Part shown: in pieces, positions 1 to 9,916 of the stretch | How the letters are laid out: every line of letters starts with the position of its first letter | Position numbering within the stretch: the first letter of the stretch is position 1 | Origin: Conchocele bisecta | Taxonomy: Eukaryota > Mollusca > Bivalvia > Lucinida > Thyasiridae | Assembly (NCBI GenBank): GCA_029237695.1 | Contig: CM055274.1 | Location: 18,589,505 to 18,653,504, forward strand | DNA: 64,000 nucleotides | Direction of reading: 5' to 3' | The notes under the pieces: model-generated | The model's input: the letters and a program-made list of their open reading frames with translations, nothing else | What the model was told of the DNA's origin: nothing | The model's database searches: none | Translations under genes and position numbers: made by a program

Positions 1-242
1 GTGGAGCAAGTCATCTGTCACATTAGTCTGTTCGAGCCATCACGTCAGATTTATACAGTCCCATGTCTATATAATTTTGCCATTTCAAAATAATACAAAC
101 TTGATTGCTTCGCCAAAAAAAGAATTCTGACATTTGTGCAGAATCCTGAGGAAACGGGTCCAAATCAGTAACCTTTTTTATCAACATGGCAAAGTATACT
201 TATCTAGCAAAGTATACTTTGAGGGATTTATTCATTTTATTA

Positions 243-302
243 TACTGAAATGAATGTATTACATTATCACAGCCATTTTGGCTGTGATAATGTAATAAAT
301 TC
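243..302. repeat. Short hairpin
   Basis: TTATTACATTATCACAGCC-type arms face each other around a TTTT centre. This is a near-perfect palindrome of about 45 bp in AT-rich DNA. It probably belongs to a small MITE, but the outer ends were not identified. Confidence 0.6.
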
Positions 303-342
303 AGAATAATAATTCTGCATACTTTTAATCATCACATATATG

Positions 343-780
343 CAGTCGGCGTGTTTCGGCTTTCATTGGATATAACTCTATGTATATGAACAAGGCTGCT
401 AACTTTGGTTGGACAAGACCTCGTATCATACCAAATTCCGCCATTTTATTAACGTGAATGTGAATATTTTTCGGAAAGTGCACATGTTCATTTGAGAATT
501 ATTGTTATCTTGCTAAAATAACATTGTTGGAACATAATTATACAAATAATATCGAATTACAGCTTCATTTTCTAGGTCGGACACAATCTCGTATCATGAC
601 AAATGAAATAATGTGTTTAAGGCTCTAACGTCAATATTGTAGTGGCATATATATATGATCAGTGGAGAATTATCGATATCCTGCAGAAATACATAGAATG
701 CTTAGAAAATTACCAAAGTTAGAAGCCTTGTTCATATATGTACCGACGAAAGCCGAAACATGCCGAATGCCTGTGGTGCC
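343..780. mobile_element. MITE family F, copy 1
   Basis: The terminal inverted repeats contain GGCGTGTTTCGGCTTTC at the left and its complement at the right, with the internal phrase TTGGTCGGACACAACCTCGTATCAT in both orientations. A second copy at 38470-38953 shares ends and interior. There is no transposase ORF, so this is a non-autonomous DNA element. A 66-codon ORF at 662-862 is only a reading of the right arm. Confidence 0.75.
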
Positions 781-953
781 TGACTGGTCTGTGCATACGA
801 TGAATCTGGGTCACTTTTTCATGTTTGTTTTCTCTATACATCACATTTGGCACATCAGTTGATAGAAATATAATTGATTGCTCACGTGATCTATTAGTTC
901 ACTACCATATATTCTGGTGAATACGGTCCCACAGCTGTATATATCGTTGCAAT

Positions 954-1170
954 ATGTAGCTGTGACTGGAGACATGCTGTTTTGGGATTTGTAATCCGTG
1001 TTGCTCCTGATCAAATAGCACACTCGTGTAGCATGATAGCGATATAGACACTGTTTGTTTGATGGACCCGCGAACAGTGTAGACTCAGATCAGGCTGCGC
1101 GGATGCGCAGCCTGATCTGGGTCTACACTGGTCGCATACCCCATAATACACCATTTCTCTAGCCACATAT
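954..1170. mobile_element. MITE family B, copy 1
   Basis: The copy runs from TAGCTGTGACTGGAGA to CTCTAGCCACA. It contains the family-typical pieces CTCCTGATCAAATAGCACAC and a hairpin around GATCAGGCTGCGCGGATGCG. At least 13 copies or fragments of this roughly 240-bp family occur in the window, making it the most abundant repeat here. Confidence 0.8.
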
Positions 1171-2020
1171 TCTGCTTAATGCCACTTTGCCACTTCGTTA
1201 TAAAATGATGGCAATAATATTGCAGAGTTGGCAAAATCACCGAAAGTACTGATCTGGCGTATTTGGGGCTATTCTAATGACAACTATGATCAAGTCCCGT
1301 ATAGTCAAGTGCATAAAAGACTGAGGTTTGACACAACTGCAACATTTAGTTTCTCAACTGTTTTCAAGTCTTTGATATTAGTAAGTGAAGAAGAAAAGAA
1401 AAAAATATTGTTTTGCCAAATTCAACCTTGAGGAAATACCTGAAACTTTGTCGAATCCAAGATGGCTGCCATTGAAATTAAGCAAAATAAAACACAAATT
1501 ATTCATAAAAAGTTTCCAAATTCGTTCTCCAAATCCGCACTCGAAATCAAGCAGTCTGATTGGCCGAGACTTGCATACAACTAAAATAAATACGTGATAC
1601 CTATAGACAGTGCAGCAATTGCAGATTCAGAAATCGGTCAACGGGTTTAACAAATTTCGTACAAAATTAACAAAAATGTCAGATTACATTATGTGCATGA
1701 ACACATCATCATACATTGAAGCCGTAGTGAACACATATTAGCTGTAGCGGTCTCATTTGCATGTTTATTACATTGGCGTATTATTATAACCAACTGTGTC
1801 ACAACATTGTAAAGGCCATGTTATGCAATACAATTAGTCTTTGTAGAATACAATTTTCAGGAGAAGAATTTGTATAAGCATGTAATATGATAGTTCTCTA
1901 ATCCTGTACAATTAAATAAGTATTGCTTAAAGTTGAAATGTAAGTATGTAAAATATGTTCCGAGTGTAGTTTCCATACTATTGGCGCAGTGAACCGTGTA
2001 TGCATGTAAATAGCAGGCTA
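1171..2020. other. AT-rich spacer
   Basis: No supported gene or recognised repeat was seen. Short ORFs at 1228-1431 and 1385-1597 overlap in different frames and show no domain, splice signal or base-composition shift. Confidence 0.5.
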
Positions 2021-2204
2021 CGATCGTCGCAATTGATGGATTTAAATTTATTGAGCATAGGCTGCATATGCAGCATATGCTCAATAAATATAAATCCAGT
2101 AATTGTTTACAAAAAAAAAACAGTGTCAATGTGATATTTACTGACTATCACAAGTTTGCACTTACGAATATTTTAGTCGTACGAAGTTTAGTGAAACGGC
2201 CCCC
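2021..2204. mobile_element. MITE family A, copy 1 (left-truncated)
   Basis: Most of the palindromic core (ATTGAGCATAGGCTGCATATGC) and the right terminus (TAGTCGTACGAAGTTTAGTG, then AAACGGCCCC) are present. The left terminus GGCCGTTTCACTAAACTTCG is missing, so this is a 5'-truncated copy of a roughly 235-bp near-perfect palindromic element. Confidence 0.8.
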
Positions 2205-2640
2205 ACGTGTATCAGCCTGTGTTATCATTAATGTACAAGTATCCAACATCACAAGGAATGCCTATATCGACCTGGTAAGAACATAACACTTAGTTTTAAT
2301 TGATCGCTTGCTGAAATGAAATAGCTATTAGAACATTTATTGTTTACACTAGTTTCTTGACCAATGAATGTACAGCATTTCGTATCAATTAATCGCATAT
2401 TGCCAATATCTATTAAATTAATCATTAACTGCTCAGCTCTATATTTAGAACTGATTTTACACCGTGTTGTCATCAGTTCACGAGACACAAAGCATATCAC
2501 CGCCAACGCACGCGCTCACTTCGTGTCGCACCGCCAATTGCATACTAATATAGCGATTAGAAATCACGTTTAGGTGTGGAGCTTCGCGACTGGGCTGGGT
2601 AAACAATAAGTACTAATATAGCGATTCGAAATCCCGTTTA

Positions 2641-3300
2641 AGTTATAGTTCACATATTGAGTTAGAAATCAATCGCTGGCGCTCGCTACGAAATTAATTT
2701 ATTAAAACATCAATATGTGAAATATAACTGACTTATTGTGTGCCCCGCCCAATCGCGGGCACCTGTCTATTATAATGAAGCGCTGCCCATAAACGTGTCT
2801 TCAACAGCGATACTATTATTAACCCTTAGCCTGCTGAATGAAATGTTGTCGTCTGCTGTTTATGTTTTATTTTCGATTTTTCTCCTCAAAAACATGCTTT
2901 GACAGCACTTTAGAATCATTTCCATTGGAAATGATTCTAAAGTGCTGTCAAACCATGTTTTTATTGAGAAACAGGGCACAAAATAAAGCAACAGCAGACG
3001 ACAGTTTTCGCGATCAGCAGGCTAAGGGTTAATACATGATTGGCGGTGTGACACTGAATCGATCGAACATATGGTGCGCGTCACAGGAAATTATGTCAAC
3101 AAGGCGGGGCCTGTGGTCTAAATATAACTGCTGAGTTATTGCAACATTTAATGAGTATGCTTAATTTAATAGATATTGACGAAAGCATCGCAATAGGCGA
3201 GTAATTGAGACGAAATGCTCTGCTTTCAATTTTTGGTCGAGAAACAATGGCAAACAATAAATGTATTACAAAATTCAATATGTGAACTATAACTATTACA
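2641..3300. mobile_element. Repeat family S, copy 1 (interrupted by family D)
   Basis: Ends carry AGTTATAGTTCACATATTGA and the inverse CAATATGTGAACTATAACT. The interior has GCCCGCGATTGG-type and GATTGGCGGTGTGACACTG blocks. The paralogue at 60478-60920 has the same order but lacks the 214-bp family D insertion found here at 2819-3032, giving a clean filled-site/empty-site pair. Confidence 0.8.
2819..3032. mobile_element. MITE family D, copy 1, with TA duplication
   Basis: A 214-bp palindrome starts TTAACCCTTAGCCTGCTGA and ends with its complement TCAGCAGGCTAAGGGTTAA. The centre pairs AGAATCATTTCCATTGGAAA. Comparison with the uninterrupted sequence near 60664 shows that TA (2817-2818 and 3033-3034) was duplicated on insertion, the hallmark of Tc1/mariner-type elements. 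No transposase is present. Confidence 0.88.
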
Positions 3301-3366
3301 TATTGTATGTTAGCTATGCAGATAAGGGCCGCCATATAGCTCATTCAGTCAATTGCTTGATTAATT

Positions 3367-3480
3367 AACCATTTCTACCCTAAACAACTGCAATGGACTG
3401 TGATATATCCGACCAATCCAATTATCACAAAATGATTTTCAGACTAGTCCATTTATAACAAGAATTCCGCCACGGGAGCG
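3367..3480. mobile_element. Repeat family R, copy 1 (fragment)
   Basis: Contains ACAAAATGATTTTCAGAC and AGTCCATTTAT, shared with copies at 20041-20290, 37843-38096 and 45633-45847. The second half, with the GTGCAGATCCTGATGA motif, is absent. Confidence 0.6.
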
Positions 3481-3586
3481 GTGTCGGGCCTGCATTGGCA
3501 TTTCATTTTACATGACCATGGACATTTGCTAAATCAAGTATAGAGTAAAGAAAACCTCTCTAAACCGGACGCGAAGAAAACACCTG

Positions 3587-3827
3587 CGGCCCGTTTCACT
3601 AAACTTCGTACGACTAAAATGTTCGTAAATGCCAATTTAGGATCGCATGCAAATTTCAATTGATGTATTTACATATATTGAGCATAGGCTGCATATGCAG
3701 CCTATGCTCAATAAATGTAAATCCAATAATCGTTTACAAGAACACATTGTTAAAGTGAAATTTGCAGACTATCATAATTTTGCACTTACGAACAGTTTAG
3801 TCGTACGAAGTTTAGTGAAAAGGGCTC
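3587..3827. mobile_element. MITE family A, copy 2
   Basis: Complete copy. The left end CGGCCCGTTTCACTAAACTT mirrors the right end AAGTTTAGTGAAAAGGGCT. The core is ATATTGAGCATAGGCTGCAT and its mirror. Both flanks read CCTG (left CACCTG, right CCTGTG), a possible short target duplication. No coding capacity; the 63-codon ORF at 3647-3838 is repeat sequence. Confidence 0.85.
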
Positions 3828-3936
3828 CTGTGATCTAACCGTAGATGAGTTTTTTGGTCATTTATCGCACGTGATAATGTATGTTCCTGATCACATAGCG
3901 CACAACTATGACTCAGAATGATCAAGTGTCTGATTT

Positions 3937-4009
3937 ACAGTGAAACCGCTCTAAGCCGGACACTCTGGGGGCCTCCCATGGTGTCCGGTTTCGAGAGGTT
4001 TCACTGTAA
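3937..4009. mobile_element. Short mariner-like MITE (TACAGTGAAACC family)
   Basis: Inverted ends TTACAGTGAAACCGCTCTAA and GAGAGGTTTCACTGTAA lie about 70 bp apart, bounded by TA. Related ends recur at 5370-5413, 9138-9214 and 9275-9322. The ACAGTGRAACC..CCGGACA pattern resembles mariner-type termini. Confidence 0.65.
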
Positions 4010-4081
4010 CACAAAACACGAAGATGTTTAATGAAAGTTACAAATGTAACGTTATGTGACATTGAGATTAGCGGTCTTTCA

Positions 4082-4353
4082 CGGTGCATGATCACGTGGT
4101 TACAACAACAACAACAATTACTGAAACTTCCAGAAGCGCCTCCGATTCAATATATTTTCATGCGAATAATCGATTTCCGTTTGTACCACCAAATGCAGAT
4201 CATGAAGACGCGTTTGTTGCGCCATATTTCATCAAAATCAGTTGCATATTAAGGAAACTATGAAATAATACTTACTTTGCAGTGGGCGCGCTGTCAACAC
4301 TTTCAGCCATTGTTGTTGTTATTCTAACCACGTGATCCTGCGCCTTATGCATG
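4082..4353. mobile_element. MITE family E, copy 1
   Basis: Terminal inverted repeats contain GTGCATGATCACGTGGTTAC followed by (CAA)n, mirrored as (GTT)n then CCACGTGATC at the right. The interior has CCAAATGCAGATCATGAAGA and a CGCCATATTTCATCAAAATC block shared with copies at 6122, 32005 and 60931. No ORF of note. Confidence 0.8.
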
Positions 4354-4374
4354 GAGCATCATGGATTTATCATA

Positions 4375-4734
4375 CAGTCCAACCTCCCCGAACAGCCACC
4401 TCTCTACAAAAACACCCTCTCTATAACAGCCGCTATTTTATATCCCAAATGGATATTCCTCTGTAACTAACCATTAAACTGCTGAGCACGAAACGTGTCG
4501 TCTGCTGTTGATTTTGCCTTTTTTCTCAGTAAAATCATGTTTTGACATCATTTTAGAATAATTTCTATTCTAAAATTTTGCCAAAGCATGTTTTTGATGA
4601 GAATTATCGAGAAAAAAAAATAAACCGCGGATGCCAAAATTGAATTCAGCATTAACCTCCCTACAACAGCCACCTCTCTACAACAGCCAGTTTTGCGTCT
4701 TCCCATGTGTGGCTGTTGAAGGGAGGTTGCACTG
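4375..4734. mobile_element. MITE family T carrying a family D copy
   Basis: Ends CAGTCCAACCTCCCCGAACA and GAAGGGAGGTTGCACTG are inverted and flanked by TA on both sides (4373-4374, 4735-4736), as for mariner-type elements. The subterminal phrase ACAGCCACCTCTCTACAA repeats on both sides. The middle (about 4474-4655) is a diverged family D copy, implying nested insertion. Confidence 0.7.
4474..4655. mobile_element. MITE family D, copy 2 (diverged, nested in T)
   Basis: The copy runs from TTAAACTGCTGAGC to TTCAGCATTAA. It keeps GTGTCGTCTGCTGTTGATTT and the mirrored ATTTTAGAATAATTTCTATT centre seen in copy 1, but with many substitutions, so it is an older insertion. Confidence 0.6.
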
Positions 4735-5369
4735 TACCATAGGATAAGTGCATGTGTTAAATATCAAGAATATCCGTGAAAGGAAACATAAGTAATAAGA
4801 AATTTACCCGAACTTTAAGCTTTGTACATGCATTAAATATGTGACCTTGAAGTTGGGGCTACCGGGATCAGGATGCTCGTGGAGTAAAACATGATATAGG
4901 ACCATCAGAGGAATGCATGTGTGACGGGAAAAGCGCCAAAAAGCAGGTGCGACAAAAAGGAAGTGGTCTTTCTAAAAATAAATATGTGAAAATCACATAT
5001 CAGAGAAGGCGGACGTGCAGGCTCAACTGGTTCTACGTTGGCCGCACACACGTTTTAAGGCCATTTTATTCAGGTATGATCGCTAAGCATGAGTACGTCT
5101 TACTTCTGAATTGAGAGCTTACAGTGACGTTATTCCGTTTTTATCACACACACGTACGTTTCCGAGACAGAACATCCAGCGATTAATTGGCTGATATAGT
5201 CACATCTGTCTGGACGATATATCAATATGTCATAATATAAGTCGGCTTTCATTCTATATAAACTGATCTGATTACTAAATATTGTAAGTTTGTTGCATAT
5301 GGTAGATATGCAGTAATGGCCATTCACAGAAACCACATGTCTTTTACAAAAAATCACATGCCAATGTAT

Positions 5370-5414
5370 ACAGTGAAACCCCAGCGTGTCCGGTTTAGAG
5401 AGGTTTCACTGTAA
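5370..5414. mobile_element. Short mariner-like MITE
   Basis: TACAGTGAAACCCC and GAGAGGTTTCACTGTA form a compact inverted pair around CAGCGTGTCCGGTTTA. Same family as 3937-4009. Confidence 0.6.
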
Positions 5415-5796
5415 ATCAGGTATATGACAATTCAAAGACATGTGTGTGTGCTATGCGATCATGAACATGCATTGTCACCTGAGATTAATGACCAAGAAAC
5501 CCATAAAAATAAAGATCACAAATGTTTTATTTGTGTCCGGTTTAGAGAGGTTCCACTGTAGTATATTATTAATATCTATACAATGAAACATTGCCATTTA
5601 TATATTTTGAAAAACACTGTAAAACTAAAAATGCAAACGAGTTCACTGATTTCGTAAGAAACTCGGCTATTCAAACTAGTTTAATAAATATCATATTAAA
5701 TAAAAATAAACGTTAGATTCAATTTATTGCATACGCACAGCATCATGCATTGAACATATACTGATTACAAAACGTATTTAATGTTTCAGTCTCATT

Positions 5797-6070
5797 AGTA
5801 CGGAGCCCCACAGGGGACTTGGATTTTTTTTATTAATTCGTTCCCACGAAATAGTAATTCGTTCCCTCAATTTAAGAATTCGTTCCCACGAATTAACAAT
5901 TCGTTCCCGTGGGAACGAAATGTTATTTCGTGGGAACGAATTGTTATTTCGTGGGAACGAATTGTTATTTCGCGGGAACGAATTCTTATTTCGTGGGAAC
6001 GAATTGGTATTTCGTGGGAACGAATTAATAATCAAAATAATTCTACGTCCCCTGCGGGGCTCCGTACATT
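5797..6070. mobile_element. Palindromic element with minisatellite interior (family N)
   Basis: The terminal repeats GTACGGAGCCCCACAGGGGA and CCCCTGCGGGGCTCCGTAC are inverted. Between them are tandem units of about 24 bp built on ATTCGTGGGAACGAATT, itself palindromic, with arms switching orientation near 5907. The ORFs that span it on both strands (5778-6035 and 5920-6117) encode only the repeating peptide (FPRNN/FRGNE) and are repeat artefacts. Confidence 0.8.
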
Positions 6071-6121
6071 TGACTTACTTAATATACTTGTGTGCTATGA
6101 TAGTTACTGTATCGTAAGATA

Positions 6122-6428
6122 CAAGGTGTATGATCACGTGGTACTAACAACAACAACAAGTACTGAAACTTCCAGAATCCATCTGATTCAAAGTACGTAT
6201 TCTTTTATATTGTCCTTATTACGTAACGGATTTTGGATGAAATATGGCGCATCAAACGCGTCTTGAAGTCTGTGCCGAACTCCATGGACCACCAAATGCA
6301 GCTCTTGAAGACACGTTTGCTGCGCCATATTTCATCAAAATCCGTTGCATATTAAGGAAAATATCAAATAATACTTACTTTTGAGTGGGCGACGTTGTTG
6401 TTGTTGTAACCACGTGATCATGCACATT
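6122..6428. mobile_element. MITE family E, copy 2
   Basis: Ends AAGGTGTATGATCACGTGGT and the mirror AACCACGTGATCATGCAC. The interior holds two opposed copies of the GAAATATGGCGCATCAAACG / TGCGCCATATTTCATC block. About 305 bp, no coding content. Confidence 0.82.
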
Positions 6429-6539
6429 GAGATACAGTTATGTCAGCGTCCGATGTATGTTACTATGTTTAGGTATCGTCTGTTTACTTATCTATTTTTA
6501 GAAGCATTATCTATGGCGGTAGGTCGCCATATTTGCCGG

Positions 6540-6660
6540 TATCTGGTAAATTCGTTCTCATGTCAATTCGCTCTCAAGTCAATTCGTTCTGAATTTGGTC
6601 AATTCGCTCTCATTGCGTTTTTAAAATTTCAAATTGGTCAATTAGTTCTCATGTTTAGTT
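6540..6660. repeat. Degenerate ATTCGTTCTC tandem motif
   Basis: Four spaced occurrences of TCAATTCGYTCTCA-like units follow each other every 20-40 bp. They resemble the interior units of the 5.8-6.1 kb element and may be a decayed relative. The 99-codon ORF spanning this stretch is not supported otherwise. Confidence 0.4.
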
Positions 6661-7109
6661 TAAACAATATTTATTTCTAGTTATGGCAAGTGAGATATAC
6701 ATACATACAATTGAGAACAGGATTAAAAAACAAGGTTTTACACTTATGTGAATTCTTCTCTTGTTTAATCGTTCGTCCGTCGTAGGTCGTTTGTCGGGAG
6801 CACGCCAAGGGTAATTTAACTCGTCGGGGTTAGTGTGGCTGAGAGTTGGATCAAGTTATGTCCCTTAATAGGGCATGGACTAAGTGATCTGGTGTGTTTT
6901 AGGGCACCCCACACCAGATCAATATTGTTATAAAGGCTGTAAATGGGGGCATCATCAGTGTGGTGCAGGCACACTTTCGTACTTTTTTGTTTCTGGCGAT
7001 ACAGTTTCAGCTCTTTCAGTACTTCGATTAATACACCGTGTTGTTGTATTTTATCCAATCAATGGTGCGATAGGACAATGGGAAATGCACTTTTCATAAA
7101 AAGCCACCA

Positions 7110-7276
7110 CCTCCCCAATGTTAACATTGTCAATTTATTTATTTCAAAATACTTGAATATTGTGCTTGATTGGCTGACCCAGAGCCGTGATAAATCTCAG
7201 GCTCAGACAATCAAACTGCTTGAGTTGGCATTACAAATAGATGTTCAGACACCTTGACAATACTGGCATTATTACT
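7110..7276. repeat. Family X palindromic repeat (partial)
   Basis: Shares CTCAGGCTCAGACAATCAAA and CTGCTTGAGTTGGCAT with 9410-9560. Here the left arm TTGATTGGCTGACCC pairs imperfectly with it. Confidence 0.45.
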
Positions 7277-7748
7277 ATATGGCAGTGACTGGAAAAATTG
7301 GGCTTATGGGGTTTGTGTTCAGTGTAGATCCATATCAGCATGTGCATCCGCACAGTCTGATCAAGATCTGGGGCCAGTTTCACTAAACTTCGTACGACTA
7401 AAATGACGTTAGTGCAGATTTGGAATAGTCTATAAATTTCAATTCATGGATTTACATTTATTGAGCATAGGCTGCATATGCAGCCTATGCTCAATAACTG
7501 TAAATCCAATAATTGTTTACAATAATACATTGTTAATGTGAAATTCACAATTTTGCACTTATGAACATTTTTTTGTCGTACGAAGTTTAGTGAAAACGGC
7601 CCCTGAACAGTAATTCTACCAATGAAACAACCGGCATGTTTCTAACAAACAATATAACTCGTTATCGGGCTACAGGAATGTGCTGTTTTATCAAGAACTA
7701 CACTGGTCACAGATTCCATAAGCCCCATTTCTCCATTCACAGTACATA
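7277..7748. mobile_element. MITE family B, copy 2 (interrupted by family A)
   Basis: The left part GGCAGTGACTGGAAAAATTG and the right part CCATTTCTCCATTCACAGT are family B ends. The sequence is split at the GATCTG phrase by a whole family A element (7371-7601). The flank after the insert starts CTGAACAG, consistent with a short duplication of CTG. Confidence 0.8.
7371..7601. mobile_element. MITE family A, copy 3 (nested in B)
   Basis: Complete palindromic element from GGGCCAGTTTCACTAAACTT to AAGTTTAGTGAAAACGGCCC, with core TTGAGCATAGGCTGCATATG. It sits inside a family B copy, so A was active after that B copy arrived. Confidence 0.85.
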
Positions 7749-7778
7749 TAACGCAAGCTTTTGTGTACGTGGTTTCAG

Positions 7779-8003
7779 AATGGCGAGTTGATGAAATGGC
7801 AGACATACAAGGATCACTGGGCGAGGCAGAGGACGGTCAATCCACTGAACACTCGGATGGTCAAACTGGCGCCAAATCTGGCGACCAATCCGGCGACCAA
7901 TCTGGCGACCACCCGAGCACGGAGCTCCAGTGCCTTCTCGGTACAAATACCGAGCCCTCAACACTAATGCCAGGCGAACTCGCCGGCGCCAATTTATCGC
8001 CAG
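7779..8003 (+). CDS. Candidate internal coding exon, acidic low-complexity peptide
   Basis: A 225-bp stretch is bounded by a splice-acceptor-like GGTTTCAG and a donor-like CAG/GTAACG. It is open in one frame (start phase 1, end phase 1) and is clearly richer in G and C than the repeats on either side. It would encode about 75 residues that are mostly acidic and polar, with a short internal repeat SGDQSGDQSGD; no domain is recognised. It lies between two family B fragments only 15-30 bp away. The phase 1-1 symmetry matches the exons at 24.6 and 27.9 kb, but nothing links them directly. All frames are fairly open here, including minus-strand 7737-7964, so a chance ORF in GC-richer DNA remains possible. 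Confidence 0.33.
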
Positions 8004-8014
8004 GTAACGTTTAC

Positions 8015-8150
8015 ATATGTGATTTTGACTGGATAAATGGGTTTATGCGATATATGACCAGATCAAATAACATACATTGTATTTCTATGGAATTGCGAAC
8101 AGTGCAGATCCTGATCGTATGCACACCCTGATCTGGATCTATACTGGTCA
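8015..8150. mobile_element. MITE family B, copy 3 (internally deleted)
   Basis: ATGTGATTTTGACTGGATAA to ACTGGTCACTTATCACC. It retains AACAGTGCAGATCCTGATC and GATCTGGATCTATACTGGTC but lacks the middle third of the family. Confidence 0.6.
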
Positions 8151-8489
8151 CTTATCACCGTTTCCGAGACGAGCCTGATAAATTGTATATCAAACGACAC
8201 TAGTCCCTTATTCTATGTATCAGATAACCTTTTACGATTTGAAATGTGCAAGTACGTCGTTGTTTGCTTTGGAAGGAGATCGACTCTGAGAACCGTCCAT
8301 GGTGTGTTGTCTCTGTTTACAAATTCTTTCTTCAATGTTTCCATTCGTTTCTGTTCTTCTAATTGAAATTTTATATTAATGTTCGATTGTTTTACCTTCT
8401 TCGTCTCGGTATCTTGTGCCTGTTTTTTTAGGAACAGCGTTAACCCATTTCATGCCAGGCACTGATTCACAAGTACACATGTACCGGTA

Positions 8490-8655
8490 TCCACATTTTT
8501 CCCGAAATTTCCAATTTATAAACATTTGTTTCTATTTTCTTCATTTCTCACCAAAACTATATGTTGTTTCCACTCATTTGAACCGTCTCGCCGAGACGGT
8601 TCAAATGAGTGGTAACATCACATACTTTCATTGAGAAATGAAGAAAATGGGGAAA
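8490..8655. mobile_element. Palindromic MITE family H, copy 1
   Basis: The core is a perfect palindrome: CACTCATTTGAACCGTCTCG, one base, then its complement (8571-8611). It is embedded in longer mirrored arms (CTTCATTTCTCA / TGAGAAATGAAG). The copy at 62035-62140 has the same core. Confidence 0.8.
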
Positions 8656-9137
8656 AAACGTTTTAAATTTAGATACACATGCATGGTGTTCGGTTTAATG
8701 AGGTTCCATTATACGTATCCTTGACCTATCTGTTCCTATCGAGTTAAGTCAACATTATTGATGTACAAAAAGCAATTATATTCAATCTATATATTTACTC
8801 CGAAATCTGGAACAATACTCATGATAATATAGACTTAAAGTAAAAGTAATTGAAAACGTGTCATGGGGAACGATTTGTTTCCTTGCCGTCGACAGCTTGA
8901 TGGTCACCTCGAGGCCTGGCTGTCGTGTAAATATTGACCAGGCGATATCGCATGTTAAGCATGAACGGATTCTGATACACGACTGCCTGCGTTAGTCTTG
9001 CCAATATTTGTCAATTTCTTTATTTCAAATCTACACTCATTTACTCCAGGGGTGGAGGGGGGGGGGGGGCGTGGGGGCCGACGAAAATAATTTGAGTTAA
9101 CGAAAATTTTAGTTACCGATAGTTGTTTTTGGCAAAA

Positions 9138-9214
9138 CATGTACAGTGGAATATGTCTATACCGGACATCCTGTGGATCACATTGTGCTTGATTTAGATG
9201 GGTTTCACTGTATT
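9138..9214. mobile_element. Short mariner-like MITE
   Basis: TACAGTGGAATATGTCTATA and GATGGGTTTCACTGTA are inverted ends with CCGGACATCC inside. TA is present on both sides. Confidence 0.55.
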
Positions 9215-9274
9215 TTATTGTCGTGTCTGTTCATGATTGAAAATGACAAAAAGGTATTCATGGAGTGCTTAACT

Positions 9275-9322
9275 ACAGCACAACCTCTCTAAACCGGACA
9301 CGCTAGAGAGGTTCCACTGTAC
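9275..9322. mobile_element. Short mariner-like MITE
   Basis: ACAACCTCTCTAAACCGGAC followed closely by GAGAGGTTCCACTGTA. Same end type as 3937-4009. Confidence 0.5.
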
Positions 9323-9598
9323 TTGAGACGAAGAATTTGACTTTTGAGTTAAGAGTAGTTTGACGTAAGAGGATTCCAGGTAACGAGTGTCGACTGTAGT
9401 GGCATGTAATATTGCGCTTGAAATCAAGCAGCTTTATTGACTGAGCCTGAGCTGTGGCACAGCTCAGGCTCAGACAATCAAACTGCTTGATAGCGAGTTG
9501 GCATCGTCAATATATGTTGAGAAACGTTGATGATATTGGCAAGATTAACGCAGGCGGCTGTGTAGCCTAGTCTCTTCTCAATCCGGGAAAACATCTGG

Positions 9599-9916
9599 AG
9601 CCCGTTTCACTAAACTTCGTACGACTAAAATGTTCGCAAGTGCAAAATTAGGATCGTCTGGAAATTTCAGTTGATGGATTTACATTTATTGAGCATAGGC
9701 ATCCGCACAGTCTGATCACGATCAGTGCAGATTTGGAATAGTCTGTAAATTCATGGATTTAACTTTAATGAGCATAGGCTGCATATGCAGCCTATGCTCA
9801 ATAAATGTAAATGCAATAACTGTTTTCAAGAAAACATTGTTAATGTGGAATTTACAGACTATCATAATTTTGAACTTACGAACATTTTAGTCGTACGAAG
9901 TTTAGTGAAACGCACC
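9599..9916. mobile_element. MITE family A, copy 4 (chimeric)
   Basis: Ends are normal (GCCCGTTTCACTAAACTTCG and AAGTTTAGTGAAACGCACCC). At 9701-9760 the core is interrupted by a piece of family B (ATCCGCACAGTCTGATCACG) followed by a second left-arm segment (AGTGCAGATTTGGAATAGTC). That order of pieces matches the B/A junction of the nested copy at 7350-7440, suggesting template switching or gene conversion. Confidence 0.75.

Larger units (their letters stand above)
8970..9565. mobile_element. Family X composite with nested short MITEs
   Basis: The outer arms GCCTGCGTTAGTCTTGCCAA (8985) and TTGGCAAGATTAACGCAGGC (9537) are inverted. The inner arm pair includes GCTTTATTGACTGAGCCTGA and the mirror. 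Inside are a G-run (9057-9070) and two short mariner-like elements (9138-9214 and 9275-9322). ORF 8955-9140 is repeat sequence. Confidence 0.55.

Noticed and set aside
5778..6117. ORFs encoding FPRNNNS/FRGNELL repeats
   Set aside because: Pure minisatellite readings within the GTACGGAGCCCC element.
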